Under the pieces are notes generated by a model that worked only from the letters and a program-made list of their open reading frames with translations, did not search any database and was not told where the DNA came from. This document shows positions 8,890 to 18,004 of a stretch of 64,000 bases of DNA, one piece after another. The stretch lies in the NCBI RefSeq assembly GCF_014697105.1, contig NZ_JACJRF010000001.1, positions 62,001 to 126,000 on the forward strand, read 5' to 3'. Source of the stretch: Anabaena subtropica FACHB-260 (lineage in GTDB: Bacteria > Cyanobacteriota > Cyanobacteriia > Cyanobacteriales > Nostocaceae). The first letter of the stretch is position 1, and every line of letters begins with the position of its first letter. The position numbers and the translations under genes were made by a program.

Positions 8890-9918
8890 ATGAGCAAACT
8901 ACTAACAATTGCTATCCCAACTTATAATCGTGCTAATTTACTCGATAAGCAGTTAGCCTGGCTAGCAAATGCCATCAAAGGATTTGAAGCAGATTGTGAG
9001 ATATTAGTTTCTGATAATTCTTCTACTGATCATACACAAGACATTATCCAGAAATGGCAACAAAAACTACATAATATCACCTTTAAAGCTAACAAACATC
9101 CAGAAAATTTAGGCGTAATGAAAAATATTATGTACTGCCTAAATTCTGCGGAAACACAATATGTTTGGACTATTGGTGATGATGATCCTGTTCAAGATAG
9201 GGCTATTTCTTATGTCATCAATAAAATCAAACAACATCAAAATTTAGGCTTACTCTTCCTCAATTTTTCTGGTCGGAATAAAATCACTGGTCAACCAGTA
9301 TTCCCACCAACAATTATTGGGAATCGCTGGTTTGATGCTGATTGTGAAGATGGTTGTAGCGACGGTAAAGCCATTTTTGAACATTGTTTTGCGAAAAGTG
9401 TCGGTGCAGTTATTTTTCTCAGCGCAAGTATTTATCGCACTGATTTAGTCAAAAAAGCTCTACAAAATTGGCCAGATGCAGCCAGTAACTGGATATCTTT
9501 AGCATATATCGCTGGTTATTGTGCTGCTAATGGTACTGTCATTGTCACCAAAGAAAATTTTTTAGAATGTATTGTTGGTGTGAGTTATTGGCAGAAAGAG
9601 CCAAAATCAGCATTGTTAATGCAATACAAACACATCCCCGAAGTGATTTTAAAACTTCAGGAAATTGGCTATTCTCAACAATTTTGTCGGCGAATGCTGT
9701 TGCAAAATTCTAAAGAAGTAGACTTGAAAGTTTTCTTAGGTGCTTTGAAAAGATGGCCTGTATCTGCTATTAAGACAGTCATACCATTTTTAGCTTTAGT
9801 CAGTATAGCAGCTTTAGAATTTATTCCTTTTAGAGAACTAAAAATTTCCGAAGCTGGTGAAACCATAACTCCAGAAATGCACTCACATAATCATAAGCGA
9901 TACTCAAAAATAAATTAG
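8890..9918 (+). CDS. Family 2 glycosyltransferase
   Basis: A 342-residue GT-A fold enzyme beginning MSKLLTIAIPTYNRANLL, followed by ILVSDNSSTDHTQ and a metal-binding IGDDD motif near residue 96. It should transfer a sugar from a nucleotide donor during assembly of the polysaccharide repeat unit in the cytoplasm. ATG at 8890 is chosen because the conserved beta strand starts four residues later; the frame is open back to 8803 but that part falls in the repeat hairpin. The C-terminal part has one hydrophobic stretch (AIKTVIPFLALVSIAAL) that may associate with the membrane. Donor and acceptor are unknown. Confidence 0.85.
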   Translation: MSKLLTIAIPTYNRANLLDKQLAWLANAIKGFEADCEILVSDNSSTDHTQDIIQKWQQKLHNITFKANKHPENLGVMKNIMYCLNSAETQYVWTIGDDDPVQDRAISYVINKIKQHQNLGLLFLNFSGRNKITGQPVFPPTIIGNRWFDADCEDGCSDGKAIFEHCFAKSVGAVIFLSASIYRTDLVKKALQNWPDAASNWISLAYIAGYCAANGTVIVTKENFLECIVGVSYWQKEPKSALLMQYKHIPEVILKLQEIGYSQQFCRRMLLQNSKEVDLKVFLGALKRWPVSAIKTVIPFLALVSIAALEFIPFRELKISEAGETITPEMHSHNHKRYSKIN

Positions 9919-10021
9919 TGGCAAAATAGTTGAAACTCACCCCAGTGTATAACATTAAAAATAAACTATTTGCCGCACAGTCTGAATTAGTTTATAGGCT
10001 GAGACTTTTGCGGCATGAAAA

Positions 10022-10444
10022 AATTTACCGCCATTAGAATCAGGCGATCGCTTAATTTTTCAATCTCTCAAAAGAGAGGGAGTTTATATCACAACTATAG
10101 AAGAATTAGGATTAGAATCTACACCGGAATTGCTCAAAGCTACTCATCAGCAGCTAGCACAAATGTCAGATGATATTAATCAGCATCTCAAGCAGTCCGG
10201 ATCTTTAGGAATAACCGATGAACAATTAGAAGAAATTATCCCCAAATCAGCTTGGAAATCTTGCTCAGATACAGTAGTGATTGCTGACCCCGCAACTGCA
10301 TTACATCACGGTACTTTACGCACACAAGAACGGTCAGCACTATTTTTTGCTTACACTGCTAATCCTCCCAAACGGCCAGAACTTTGTACACAATATTGGG
10401 ATGATACTTTCACTAAACCAGATTTAGCTAAAATTCCGGTTTAG
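10022..10444 (+). pseudogene. Phytanoyl-CoA dioxygenase-like gene remnant with internal deletion
   Basis: A coherent frame reads LPPLESGDRLIFQSLKREGV and continues through VYITTIEELGLESTPELL to a C-terminal part with SAWKSC, VVIADPATALHHGT and RSALFFAYTANPPKRPE. These match the two ends of 2-oxoglutarate/Fe(II) oxygenases of the phytanoyl-CoA dioxygenase type, usually around 300 residues. Only about 140 residues remain. The middle, including the HxD iron-binding motif, is missing, with the junction near MSDDINQHLKQSG. No ATG or GTG start exists in frame; a TTG at 10130 is the first usable codon. I treat it as a decaying gene inside the island; a short expressed protein from TTG 10130 is less likely. 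Confidence 0.7.
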
Positions 10445-10508
10445 CTCCTTTGTTTAGTGTAAATGCTAAAGAATTCGTATTTGTAGACAATTACTATTTG
10501 AGAAATAC

Positions 10509-11078
10509 ATGATTTTTACTAATACATCACTCAAAGACGCATTTATTATTGATTTAGACGAAAAACCAGACCATCGTGGTTTTTTCGCCAGAACTTTTTG
10601 TGCTAATGAATTTGCAGCCCACGGTTTAAAACCAGTAGTAGCCCAGTGCAACCTATCTTATAACTACAAAAAAGGTACGCTGCGGGGTATGCACTATCAA
10701 CTCAAACCAGCCGCAGAAACAAAATTAATTCGCTGTATAAAAGGTGCTATTTATGACGTAATTATTGATATGCGTCCTGATTCACCAACATTTTTATCAC
10801 ATTTTGGGGTAGAACTCACTGCTGATAATCGCCGTGCTTTGTATGTACCAGAGATGTTTGCTCACGGTTATCAAGCCCTCACTGATGACGCAGAAGTTGT
10901 CTATCAAGTAGGTGAATTTTATACGCCGGGATATGAAAAAGGATTACGTTACAACGACCCATTTTTTAATATTGAATGGCCTCTAGAAGTAACGGTGATT
11001 TCTGATAAAGATGCTAATTGGCCTTTATTAGAAACATTACCAATTGGTAGCCCAAACCCTGTGGAAGCAGTTTGTTAA
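10509..11078 (+). CDS. rfbC: dTDP-4-dehydrorhamnose 3,5-epimerase family protein
   Basis: A 189-residue cupin of the RmlC/RfbC family. The signature is present: KPDHRGFFARTF, KKGTLRGMHYQ with catalytic His62, IYDVIIDMRPDSPTF, and MFAHGYQALTDDAEVVYQV near 120-135. RmlC enzymes epimerise C3 and C5 of 4-keto-6-deoxy nucleotide sugars. With CDP-glucose synthesis rather than dTDP-glucose synthesis in the cluster, the real substrate may be a CDP-4-keto sugar. It lies 50 bases before the SAF-domain oxidoreductase gene on the same strand and is probably cotranscribed. The symbol denotes the family rather than a proven rhamnose role. Confidence 0.85.
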   Translation: MIFTNTSLKDAFIIDLDEKPDHRGFFARTFCANEFAAHGLKPVVAQCNLSYNYKKGTLRGMHYQLKPAAETKLIRCIKGAIYDVIIDMRPDSPTFLSHFGVELTADNRRALYVPEMFAHGYQALTDDAEVVYQVGEFYTPGYEKGLRYNDPFFNIEWPLEVTVISDKDANWPLLETLPIGSPNPVEAVC

Positions 11079-11127
11079 TAGAAGCTAGTACCGCAGTAAA
11101 TTCAAAATAAAAAAGGATTAATCAAAA

Positions 11128-12441
11128 ATGATTATTATTGATAATGCTCTAAAAGCTCGTGCTGCTGTTGGTAATCCGGTGAAAGTGGGAATGATTGGCG
11201 CTGGATTTATGGGTCGGGGTATTGCCAATCAAATTATTAATTCGGTTCCAGGGATGGAGTTAGTTGCTATCTCTAACAGGAGTATTGATGGTGCAAAACG
11301 AGCTTATAACGAAGCTGGAATTGAAGATATTCAAATTGCGGATTCTGTGAGCGAGTTAGAAAGTGCGATCGCTCAAGGTAAATATACCATTACCGAAGAT
11401 GCGAAAATCATCTGCCAAGCCCAAGGCATCGACGCAATTATTGAAGTCACTGGTGCTGTAGAATTTGGCGCTCATGTAGTCATGGAAGCGATCGCCCATC
11501 GCAAACACGTTATCATGATGAATGCCGAACTTGATGGTACTGTCGGCCCCATCCTCAAAGTCTATGCAGACAAAGCTGGTGTGATTCTCAGTGCTTGTGA
11601 TGGCGACCAACCAGGCGTACAGATGAACCTTTACCGATTTGTCAAAAGCATCGGCCTCACTCCCCTATTGTGCGGTAACATCAAAGGACTGCAAGACCCC
11701 TATCGCAACCCCACCACTCAAGAAGGATTTGCCAAGCGTTGGGGACAAAAAGCCCACATGGTGACTAGCTTTGCTGATGGTAGCAAAATTTCCTTTGAAC
11801 AGGCGATCGTTGCTAATGCCACAGGGATGAAAGTTGCCAAGCGGGGGATGTTGGGGTATGACTTCACCGGTCATGTTGATGAGATGACCAATATGTACGA
11901 TGTGGAACAACTCAAGCAACTAGGGGGTATCGTTGATTATGTAGTCGGCGCAAAACCCGGCCCTGGCGTATATGTGTTTGCAACTCACGACGACCCCAAA
12001 CAACGCCACTACCTCAACCTATACAAGTTAGGCGAAGGCCCACTCTATAGCTTCTACACTCCATATCACCTCTGCCATTTTGAAGTACCCTTGTCTGTAG
12101 CCCGTGCAGTTCTCTTCCAAGATGCTGTGATGGCTCCCCTAGCAGGCCCCCTAGTAGATGTTGTCACCACTGCCAAAATAGACCTTAAAGCCGGGGAAAC
12201 TCTAGATGGCATTGGCTACTATATGACCTATGGACAATGTGAAAATTCTGATATTGTCCAACAGCAAAACCTCTTACCAATGGGTCTAGCAGAAGGATGT
12301 CGTCTCAAACGAGATATTTCTAAAGATCAAGTCCTCACCTATGATGATGTAGAACTACCCCAAGGTAGACTTTGTGACCAACTAAGAGCCGAACAAGACA
12401 AATATTTTGCCCCAGAAAAAGTTCTAGTAACTGTTGGATAA
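11128..12441 (+). CDS. Homoserine-dehydrogenase-like NAD(P) oxidoreductase with C-terminal SAF domain
   Basis: This 437-residue protein starts with a Rossmann fold (VGMIGAGFMGRGIANQI, GxGxxG at residues 24-29) and continues with EVTGAVEFGAHV and HVIMMNAELDGTVGPILK, like homoserine dehydrogenase. The C-terminal 80 residues (LKAGETLDGIGYY through LPMGLAEGCRLKRDISKDQ) resemble a SAF domain, as in sialic acid synthases and altronate dehydratases. Proteins of this build occur in surface-polysaccharide clusters and probably make an unusual sugar. It follows the rfbC-like gene closely, with AAGGAT about 11 bases before ATG. The exact reaction is unknown; true homoserine dehydrogenase activity is unlikely given the context. 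Confidence 0.75.
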   Translation: MIIIDNALKARAAVGNPVKVGMIGAGFMGRGIANQIINSVPGMELVAISNRSIDGAKRAYNEAGIEDIQIADSVSELESAIAQGKYTITEDAKIICQAQGIDAIIEVTGAVEFGAHVVMEAIAHRKHVIMMNAELDGTVGPILKVYADKAGVILSACDGDQPGVQMNLYRFVKSIGLTPLLCGNIKGLQDPYRNPTTQEGFAKRWGQKAHMVTSFADGSKISFEQAIVANATGMKVAKRGMLGYDFTGHVDEMTNMYDVEQLKQLGGIVDYVVGAKPGPGVYVFATHDDPKQRHYLNLYKLGEGPLYSFYTPYHLCHFEVPLSVARAVLFQDAVMAPLAGPLVDVVTTAKIDLKAGETLDGIGYYMTYGQCENSDIVQQQNLLPMGLAEGCRLKRDISKDQVLTYDDVELPQGRLCDQLRAEQDKYFAPEKVLVTVG

Positions 12442-12467
12442 TCAGTAACTCAATTAAAAAATGTGAG

Positions 12468-12535
12468 ATGTAGGGTGATCGCCCTACATATCGCATTATT
12501 AAATCCTCAAAAATGCCCCCCTTCCAGAAGGGGGG
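12468..12535. repeat. Two adjacent hairpins in a 333-base intergenic gap
   Basis: ATGTAGGGTGA/TCGCCCTACAT (12468-12489) and GCCCCCCTTC/GAAGGGGGGC (12514-12535, two-base centre) are near-perfect palindromes after the SAF-domain gene. They could end or stabilise its transcript, though no T run follows. The rest of the gap up to 12774 is AT-rich without other visible structure. Confidence 0.55.
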
Positions 12536-12774
12536 CTGAGGCTATCGGAATGCAATTAAATTGAAAGTTGAATCGCAAAATAGTTCAAAAGATAGAATCA
12601 ATTTTCAGGCTATTTAGAAATACTATTATTTATCGAAAATCGGATTATTATTATGGCGTAATAGTACCATAAATGTATCAAATAATAGTAAAAAAATATC
12701 ACCTAAAATACCAAAAATTTGACAAATATCTGCTGAAATATTTTTAAATAAAATCCCCGGAAATTTAGTTCAAT

Positions 12775-13863
12775 ATGAAAGTTGCTTTAGTCCATGATTA
12801 TCTGACCCAGCGCGGTGGAGCAGAACGTGTATTTGAATTGCTTTGTAAGCGCTATCCTGAAGCGGATATTTTTACATCATTGTATGATCCGCAAAAAACT
12901 ATCGATATGGGTGAACGGTTAGTTAACACCACATTCTTACAAAAAATTCCTGGTGCAGCCAAATATTTTAGATTAATGGCTCCCTTATATTTTCCTGCTT
13001 TTCGAGCATTGGATTTGCAAGACTACGATTTAATTATTAGTAGTAGTACTAGTTTCGCCAAAGCAGTACGTAAAAGACCAGACGCTAAACATATTTGTTT
13101 TTGTCATAACGTCACCCGTTTTTTATGGGATACAGAAACCTATTTAAGAGAGTATAGCGATTATAGATATTTGTCAGTCTTAATCGAAAAAGTTTTTCAG
13201 CTAATGCGAGATGTAGACCTGAAATATGCTCAGGAACCTGATATCTACATTGCTAACTCCAGCATTGTTGCTCGCCGTATTCAGCAGATTTATGGCAAAC
13301 AAGCAATAATGATTAACTATCCAATTGATACCAGTAACTTTGTTTTTTCTGATACAAAAGATGAATATTATTTAGCATCGGCGCGGATGATTAGCTATAA
13401 ACGACTCGATATCATAGTCGAGGCTTTTAATTGGCTTGGATGGCCGTTAATCATCTCCGGTGATGGCCCAGAAAGAGAAAGATTACGTTCCAAAGCTTTA
13501 GATAATATTAAATTTGTAGGTCATGTGAGTGACAGCACACGCAAAGAATTATTTTCTAAAGCCAAATCTATCATAGTAGCCGCCTTAGAAGACTATGGTT
13601 TAGTTCCTGTAGAAGCTAATGCTAGTGGTACACCAGTTATTGCTTTTGGCGCAGGTGGAGTCTTAGATACTCAAATACATGGCAAGACTGGAGTCTTTTT
13701 TAATCGACAAACACCAGAATCTTTACAAATGGCGTTATTAGAGTCCGGAGAAATCACTTGGAATTATGAAAATATTCGTAATCACGCTGTGAATAATTTT
13801 TCTGAGCCTGTTTTCTTTAGTAAAGTTGAGCGAGTTATTGCCCAGACCTGTAGTCTCAATTAA
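12775..13863 (+). CDS. Family 4 glycosyltransferase (mannosyltransferase-like)
   Basis: A 362-residue GT-B enzyme beginning MKVALVHDYLTQRGGAERVFELLCKRYPEADIFTSLYDP, close to WbaZ/WcaI-type mannosyltransferases. The donor-binding C-terminal half has ISGDGPERERLR and the ALEDYGLVPVEANASGTPVIAFGAGGVLDTQ block, including the E-x7-E-like motif of GT4. It would add one sugar of the repeat unit at the cytoplasmic face of the membrane. It stands before the Wzc-like gene with only about 100 bases between them, so both are probably in one transcript. The sugar specificity is a guess from similarity. Confidence 0.85.
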   Translation: MKVALVHDYLTQRGGAERVFELLCKRYPEADIFTSLYDPQKTIDMGERLVNTTFLQKIPGAAKYFRLMAPLYFPAFRALDLQDYDLIISSSTSFAKAVRKRPDAKHICFCHNVTRFLWDTETYLREYSDYRYLSVLIEKVFQLMRDVDLKYAQEPDIYIANSSIVARRIQQIYGKQAIMINYPIDTSNFVFSDTKDEYYLASARMISYKRLDIIVEAFNWLGWPLIISGDGPERERLRSKALDNIKFVGHVSDSTRKELFSKAKSIIVAALEDYGLVPVEANASGTPVIAFGAGGVLDTQIHGKTGVFFNRQTPESLQMALLESGEITWNYENIRNHAVNNFSEPVFFSKVERVIAQTCSLN

Positions 13864-13966
13864 ATCAGTGAATAGTGTGTAAGTGTCTGGTGTAATATTC
13901 CACCAACAAATGAACCTGATAACTGATAACTGTTTTATTAGCGTCTCGAACACAAGGATCATAAAC

Positions 13967-16192
13967 GTGGTTCAAACTACTCTAAGTACAAATATAAACA
14001 TTGCTGATTCAGAACCGAGTTACGGCAAAATCTTTTCAGTTTTCCTGCGTAGGTCTCCTTGGTTCTTAATGGCATTTTTGACAACAATTGCCCTAGCAGC
14101 TTTGATTACGGCGAGAACTAAACCTACCTACAAAAGCTCAATGCAATTGTTGGTAGAACCTAACTATCAAGGTAAGAGAGAAGGCGGTACTCCAGAAACT
14201 CAGTTTCTCGAACCTGATATCCAAATAGACACTGCTACTCAACTGAACTTAATGCAGAGTTCAGGACTAATTCAAAAAGCAGTGACTAAATTGCAATCAG
14301 AATATCCAGATATTACTGTAGCTGATATTAAAAATGCCTTGGTCTTAAATCAAATTAGGACAAAACAAGATAATGTCGCTACTAAAATTTTTCAGGTAGA
14401 ATATACATCAACTGATCCTGAACAGACTCAAAAAGTACTGAGTTCTATTCGGGAAGTCTATATAGAATATAACAAACAACAACAGGATAACCGTCTCAAA
14501 AAAGGTCTGCAAGTTATTAGAGAACAGTTGAGCAAGGCTAGCGAAGAAGTGAACGCAGCAGAAGCCAACTTACAACGGTTCCGCAGAAATCAGAATTTAA
14601 TTAACCCAGAAGCTCAAGCAAAAGCTCTAGAAGATGCTTTGAACGCTATTGAGCAAGAACGCCGGACTACTCGTTCTGCTTATGAAGAGGCGTTGGCAAA
14701 GCAAAAATCTTTAGAAGCGCAATTAAATCGTTCTCCTAAAAATGCTTTAGTTACTTCTCGTTTGAGTCAGTCCGTTCGCTATCAAGGTTTACTCAACGAA
14801 ATTCAAAAAACAGAACTGTTATTAGCTCAAGAACGTTTACGCTTTACCGATGAAACCCCCAGTGTGCAGAAGCTGAAAGAACAACTGCAAAGCCAAAAGG
14901 AATTATTGCAACAGGAAGTAGGCAGAACCTTAGGCTTTAAATCTGCTAATGTCTTCAGGACTGGGGAACCGCTTTTAGAACAGGGTCAGTTTGGTCAAAT
15001 TGATCTGACTCTTGCTGGTCAATTAGTAGAAACGCAGACAATCATAGTTGCATTGACTGCCCGTGACCAAACTTTGGCACAGAAAGAAAATCAACTACGT
15101 CTGGAAATTAAACGCTTTCCGCCCCTGTTGGCTTATTACAATCGCATACAACCACAGTTGCAATTCAGTCGTGAAAGATTGGAACAGCTATTGCGAGCAG
15201 AACAGCAACTGCGCCAAGAACTTGCTAAAGGTGGGTTTAATTGGGAAGTTGTAGAAGAACCCCAGATAGGGATGCAATTAGGCCCTAATCTCCGGCAGAA
15301 TCTCATGTTGGGCGCAGTCGTTGGGTTAATGCTGGGAGGCATTGCTGCCTTTATTCGAGAAGCGGCTGATGATTCTGTTCATACCACTGCTGAGTTAGAA
15401 AAGCAGGCGGCTTTGCCTTTGTTAGGAACTACTCCCAAGTTGCCACCTGCTAAAACTAGAGAATCAGTCATCAAGTTGCCTTTTGGTAAGCCAGAAGTGT
15501 TGGGGCCTTGGACAGTTGAAGTTCTCAAATCTTCCATCCGTTGGGAATCTTTGGATCTGATTTACAAAAATATTGAGCTTTTAAATTCTGTATCTAGTTT
15601 GAAGTCCTTGATGATTACCTCGCCTATGCTTGATAGAGGTAAGTCAGGTTTGGCTCTAGGTTTAGCTATGAGTGCAGCCCGTTTACATAAACGGGTACTA
15701 CTGATTGATGCCAACTTACGCGATCCTAGTTTGCACGAACATCTTAATCTTCCCAATGAGCAGGGGCTATCAACTCTCTTAGCCAGCGAAATTACTTTAC
15801 CAGAACAGATTGGTACTCATAGCGTAGGTTCAGCCTACATCGATATTTTGACGGCTGGGCCATCGCCTAATGATTCAGCAAATCTCTTGAGTTCTCCACG
15901 CATGAAACAGTTGATGGCAGCATTTGAGGAGAATTACGATTTGGTTATCATTGATGCACCACCAGTTCTAGGTTTGGTAGATGCCTTGCTCACAGCATCA
16001 TCTTGTCGGAGTGTGGTGATGGTGGCGAGTCTTGGAAAAGTGACTCGTAACCAAATCGCTCAAGCTACAGCCATGTTGAGCAAGTTAAACCTCATTGGTG
16101 TTGTGGCTAACGGTGTATCTAACTCTGATAGCACCTATGTACCTTATGCGAGGGAATACCGTTTTGCCCTGGAACAGGCAGTAGAAAAGTAA
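13967..16192 (+). CDS. Wzc-like polysaccharide co-polymerase / BY-kinase-type ATPase
   Basis: About 741 residues with the layout of a Wzz-Wzc fusion: a membrane segment near residue 35 (FLMAFLTTIALAALI), a long periplasmic coiled-coil part, a second membrane segment near 450 (LMLGAVVGLMLGGIAAFI) and a cytoplasmic ATPase with a P-loop variant LDRGKSGLALGLAMS near 550 and LLIDANLRDPS. Such proteins set chain length and drive export of capsule polysaccharide. The C-terminus has only a few tyrosines (TYVPYAREYRF), so autophosphorylation may be limited. I chose GTG at 13967 because AAGGAT lies about 8 bases before it. The frame is open back to 13883, but that part covers degenerate repeat DNA. Confidence 0.85.
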   Translation: MVQTTLSTNINIADSEPSYGKIFSVFLRRSPWFLMAFLTTIALAALITARTKPTYKSSMQLLVEPNYQGKREGGTPETQFLEPDIQIDTATQLNLMQSSGLIQKAVTKLQSEYPDITVADIKNALVLNQIRTKQDNVATKIFQVEYTSTDPEQTQKVLSSIREVYIEYNKQQQDNRLKKGLQVIREQLSKASEEVNAAEANLQRFRRNQNLINPEAQAKALEDALNAIEQERRTTRSAYEEALAKQKSLEAQLNRSPKNALVTSRLSQSVRYQGLLNEIQKTELLLAQERLRFTDETPSVQKLKEQLQSQKELLQQEVGRTLGFKSANVFRTGEPLLEQGQFGQIDLTLAGQLVETQTIIVALTARDQTLAQKENQLRLEIKRFPPLLAYYNRIQPQLQFSRERLEQLLRAEQQLRQELAKGGFNWEVVEEPQIGMQLGPNLRQNLMLGAVVGLMLGGIAAFIREAADDSVHTTAELEKQAALPLLGTTPKLPPAKTRESVIKLPFGKPEVLGPWTVEVLKSSIRWESLDLIYKNIELLNSVSSLKSLMITSPMLDRGKSGLALGLAMSAARLHKRVLLIDANLRDPSLHEHLNLPNEQGLSTLLASEITLPEQIGTHSVGSAYIDILTAGPSPNDSANLLSSPRMKQLMAAFEENYDLVIIDAPPVLGLVDALLTASSCRSVVMVASLGKVTRNQIAQATAMLSKLNLIGVVANGVSNSDSTYVPYAREYRFALEQAVEK

Positions 16193-16272
16193 TTGAGTGA
16201 GAGATGGAGGGAAATTTTTTAATTTTGCACTAATTCGTCTCTAGTCCCCTACCCTCAGCTATATTTTTTGAT

Positions 16273-16317
16273 TGTGCGATCGCACCTCATGAGGTGCGAT
16301 CGCACATATCTTTTTTT
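16273..16317 (+). terminator. Strong Rho-independent terminator built from a HIP1 palindrome
   Basis: A perfect 34-base palindrome spans 16273-16306 (arms TTGTGCGATCGCACCTC-like, 17 bases each, centre at 16289/16290), holds two GCGATCGC octamers, and is followed by a T run at 16312-16317. It lies 80 bases after the Wzc-like gene and should end that transcript. Confidence 0.75.
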
Positions 16318-16353
16318 CGCTCTATTCTCAAAAGTGATAGGTAAGCTCGTAGT

Positions 16354-16376
16354 AAGGACTAAAGTCCTTTTTTTTT
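16354..16376 (+). terminator. Second small terminator-like hairpin
   Basis: AAGGACT (16354-16360) pairs with AGTCCTT (16363-16369), followed by seven T. It reinforces the terminator 50 bases upstream. The sequence also resembles a short repeat common in Nostoc intergenic DNA. Confidence 0.6.
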
Positions 16377-17066
16377 CATTTAACTACCCCAAGAAAATCT
16401 GTCATATATCAAATTAATGTGACTAAATTAAATAAAAATGCTGTAATAATTAAACATTTTTGTTGTTATAATTTCAACTATTGATATCTTATTTATTTAA
16501 GTATATTTATCACATCTTTATAAATATCTATCCAAAATATTGAATATTTAAAGAGTAAATAAAGAATTAGTTCGGAGATATAGCTATTCTCACTGATTCT
16601 TATATCCTAGAGATAGAAATTCAATTCAAATGGTTCCAATCCAAAAGTGAATTAGGTTCTGAATTTTATTGTAAAAGTAGACAATTAGTTGTAGATAAAC
16701 ATAAATGTAAAGTGCTGAAATCGAAGAGTGTAGATGCCTAAATATGTCTTTTCAAAGGTTAGGTTAATTAGCTCTATACTCCTCAATAACATTAATTCCT
16801 GTAGAAAAGATTAAATCACTCAGATAGCTTTACCAATATGTTTATCTTCTCTACTTTTTTGCATCATGTATAAGCTGTGTTTACCAATTTAAACTAGCAG
16901 CCATTCTCAAAAATATTTACTTGCAATTTCTGCTAGTTTAAAAGTTGATTCTGCACACAAAATTCTACAGCTTTTTCGGGCAGAATAAAGTTTCCATCGA
17001 AGTCTTTGGCATTGACAGCCTTTGATATCATCTCAGCAATTTAACTTGTATAGATCCAAAGACATT
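16377..17066. promoter_or_regulatory. Long AT-rich leader region upstream of hepC
   Basis: Nearly 700 bases without a credible ORF separate the two terminators from the hepC start. In Anabaena hepC and hepA are developmentally induced, so this stretch probably holds the promoter and regulatory sites. I could not identify a consensus NtcA site (GTA-N8-TAC) or another named operator by eye. Confidence 0.45.
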
Positions 17067-17822
17067 ATGACAAGCGTAATAGTTTCCAAGGTTGAGAATA
17101 ACGATATAATTGCGCCGCAAGATCAAAATAATTGCTCCTCAAAGTATACGCTTCAGTGGCGACGGGGTCAGTTGTTGGTGAAATCATCTCTCAAAGTAAA
17201 ACAGCCATATTTACCTTCTCTAAATGATGAGAAATTATTAATTAATTGCTTAAAACGCTCCCCAGTCAATTTGGTGAGTATAGATGGCAAATTGGGTGAA
17301 ACTTGGCTGAAGTTCTGGGCTGAAGCCTGTAATCAAGCTCATAAGCCAATTTTTCTGAGTAAACCCGCTCACGTTAGGCTCTCCAAATCAGGTAGCCAAT
17401 CTCTAAACTGGTTGTGGCGATTGATAAACCAGCTAGTCGCTTTTGGATTGTTGCTGTTAGTGATTCCAGTAATGTTGGGATTGGTGATGCTGATGCAGAT
17501 TGATTCACCAAAATCTCTGTTTACCTATGAGTGGCGTGTGGGAGAACGAGGTAAATTTTTTCGCCTAATAAATTTCTGCACTACTACTCAGAATAACTCC
17601 AAAACCTTGGGACTTTGGCTCAAAAAATCCGGTTTATATCAGCTACCACAGTTATGGAATGTGCTGCGGGGGGAAATGAATTTAACAGGGTCTGATTGTT
17701 GGACTTTAGAAGATGCAGTAAAGCTCAGTTTAGCAGGACAGCAACAGGCGAATACACTACCAATAATTACCAGATCATGGGAAGTATCAACAGAATCTCA
17801 ACTGGTGCATTTAGATAGTTAG
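17067..17822 (+). CDS. hepC: HepC-like bacterial sugar transferase homologue lacking the catalytic dyad
   Basis: A 251-residue protein immediately upstream of hepA, matching hepC in position and fold. A membrane segment lies at about 124-144 (FGLLLLVIPVMLGLVMLM), then EWRVGERGKFFRLINF and QLPQLWNVLRGEMNLTGS as in WcaJ/PglC-type phosphoglycosyl transferases. In active enzymes the last block reads LDELPQLWNVL and ends in GPRP. Here the Asp-Glu dyad is Tyr191-Gln192 and GPRP is GSDC. The protein may therefore be a non-catalytic partner, or use another mechanism. In Anabaena hepC is required for heterocyst envelope polysaccharide. ATG at 17067 is used; a TTG at 17022 is also in frame. Confidence 0.8.
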   Translation: MTSVIVSKVENNDIIAPQDQNNCSSKYTLQWRRGQLLVKSSLKVKQPYLPSLNDEKLLINCLKRSPVNLVSIDGKLGETWLKFWAEACNQAHKPIFLSKPAHVRLSKSGSQSLNWLWRLINQLVAFGLLLLVIPVMLGLVMLMQIDSPKSLFTYEWRVGERGKFFRLINFCTTTQNNSKTLGLWLKKSGLYQLPQLWNVLRGEMNLTGSDCWTLEDAVKLSLAGQQQANTLPIITRSWEVSTESQLVHLDS

Positions 17823-17965
17823 AAACTAAATTTCACCTTTGTCCTGAGAGAGTGAAAAAATACGGGAAATATTAAATTGATTAGGGTTTTTACTCAACCT
17901 GATTTCCTCACAGCTTCACTAACTAAGAACATCGGTAAGTTTGCAAAATTCATTCTTTTTACTCA

Positions 17966-17994
17966 GTGCGGTAATTAATTTATTTGCCGCACTT
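17966..17994 (+). promoter_or_regulatory. Hairpin just upstream of the hepA start
   Basis: AGTGCGG (17966-17972) pairs with CCGCACT (17988-17994) ten bases before the first possible hepA ATG. There is no T run, so it is more likely a leader structure than a terminator. A role in translation is speculative. Confidence 0.35.
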
Positions 17995-18004
17995 GAGCTA
18001 AAAA

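Noticed and set aside
10015-10129. ATG at 10015 as a start for the dioxygenase-like gene
   Set aside because: It is in a different frame from the coherent protein sequence, which reads from 10022 without any ATG.
16377-17066. Possible NtcA site upstream of hepC
   Set aside because: I looked for GTA-N8-TAC with a -10 box at suitable distance and found no convincing example.
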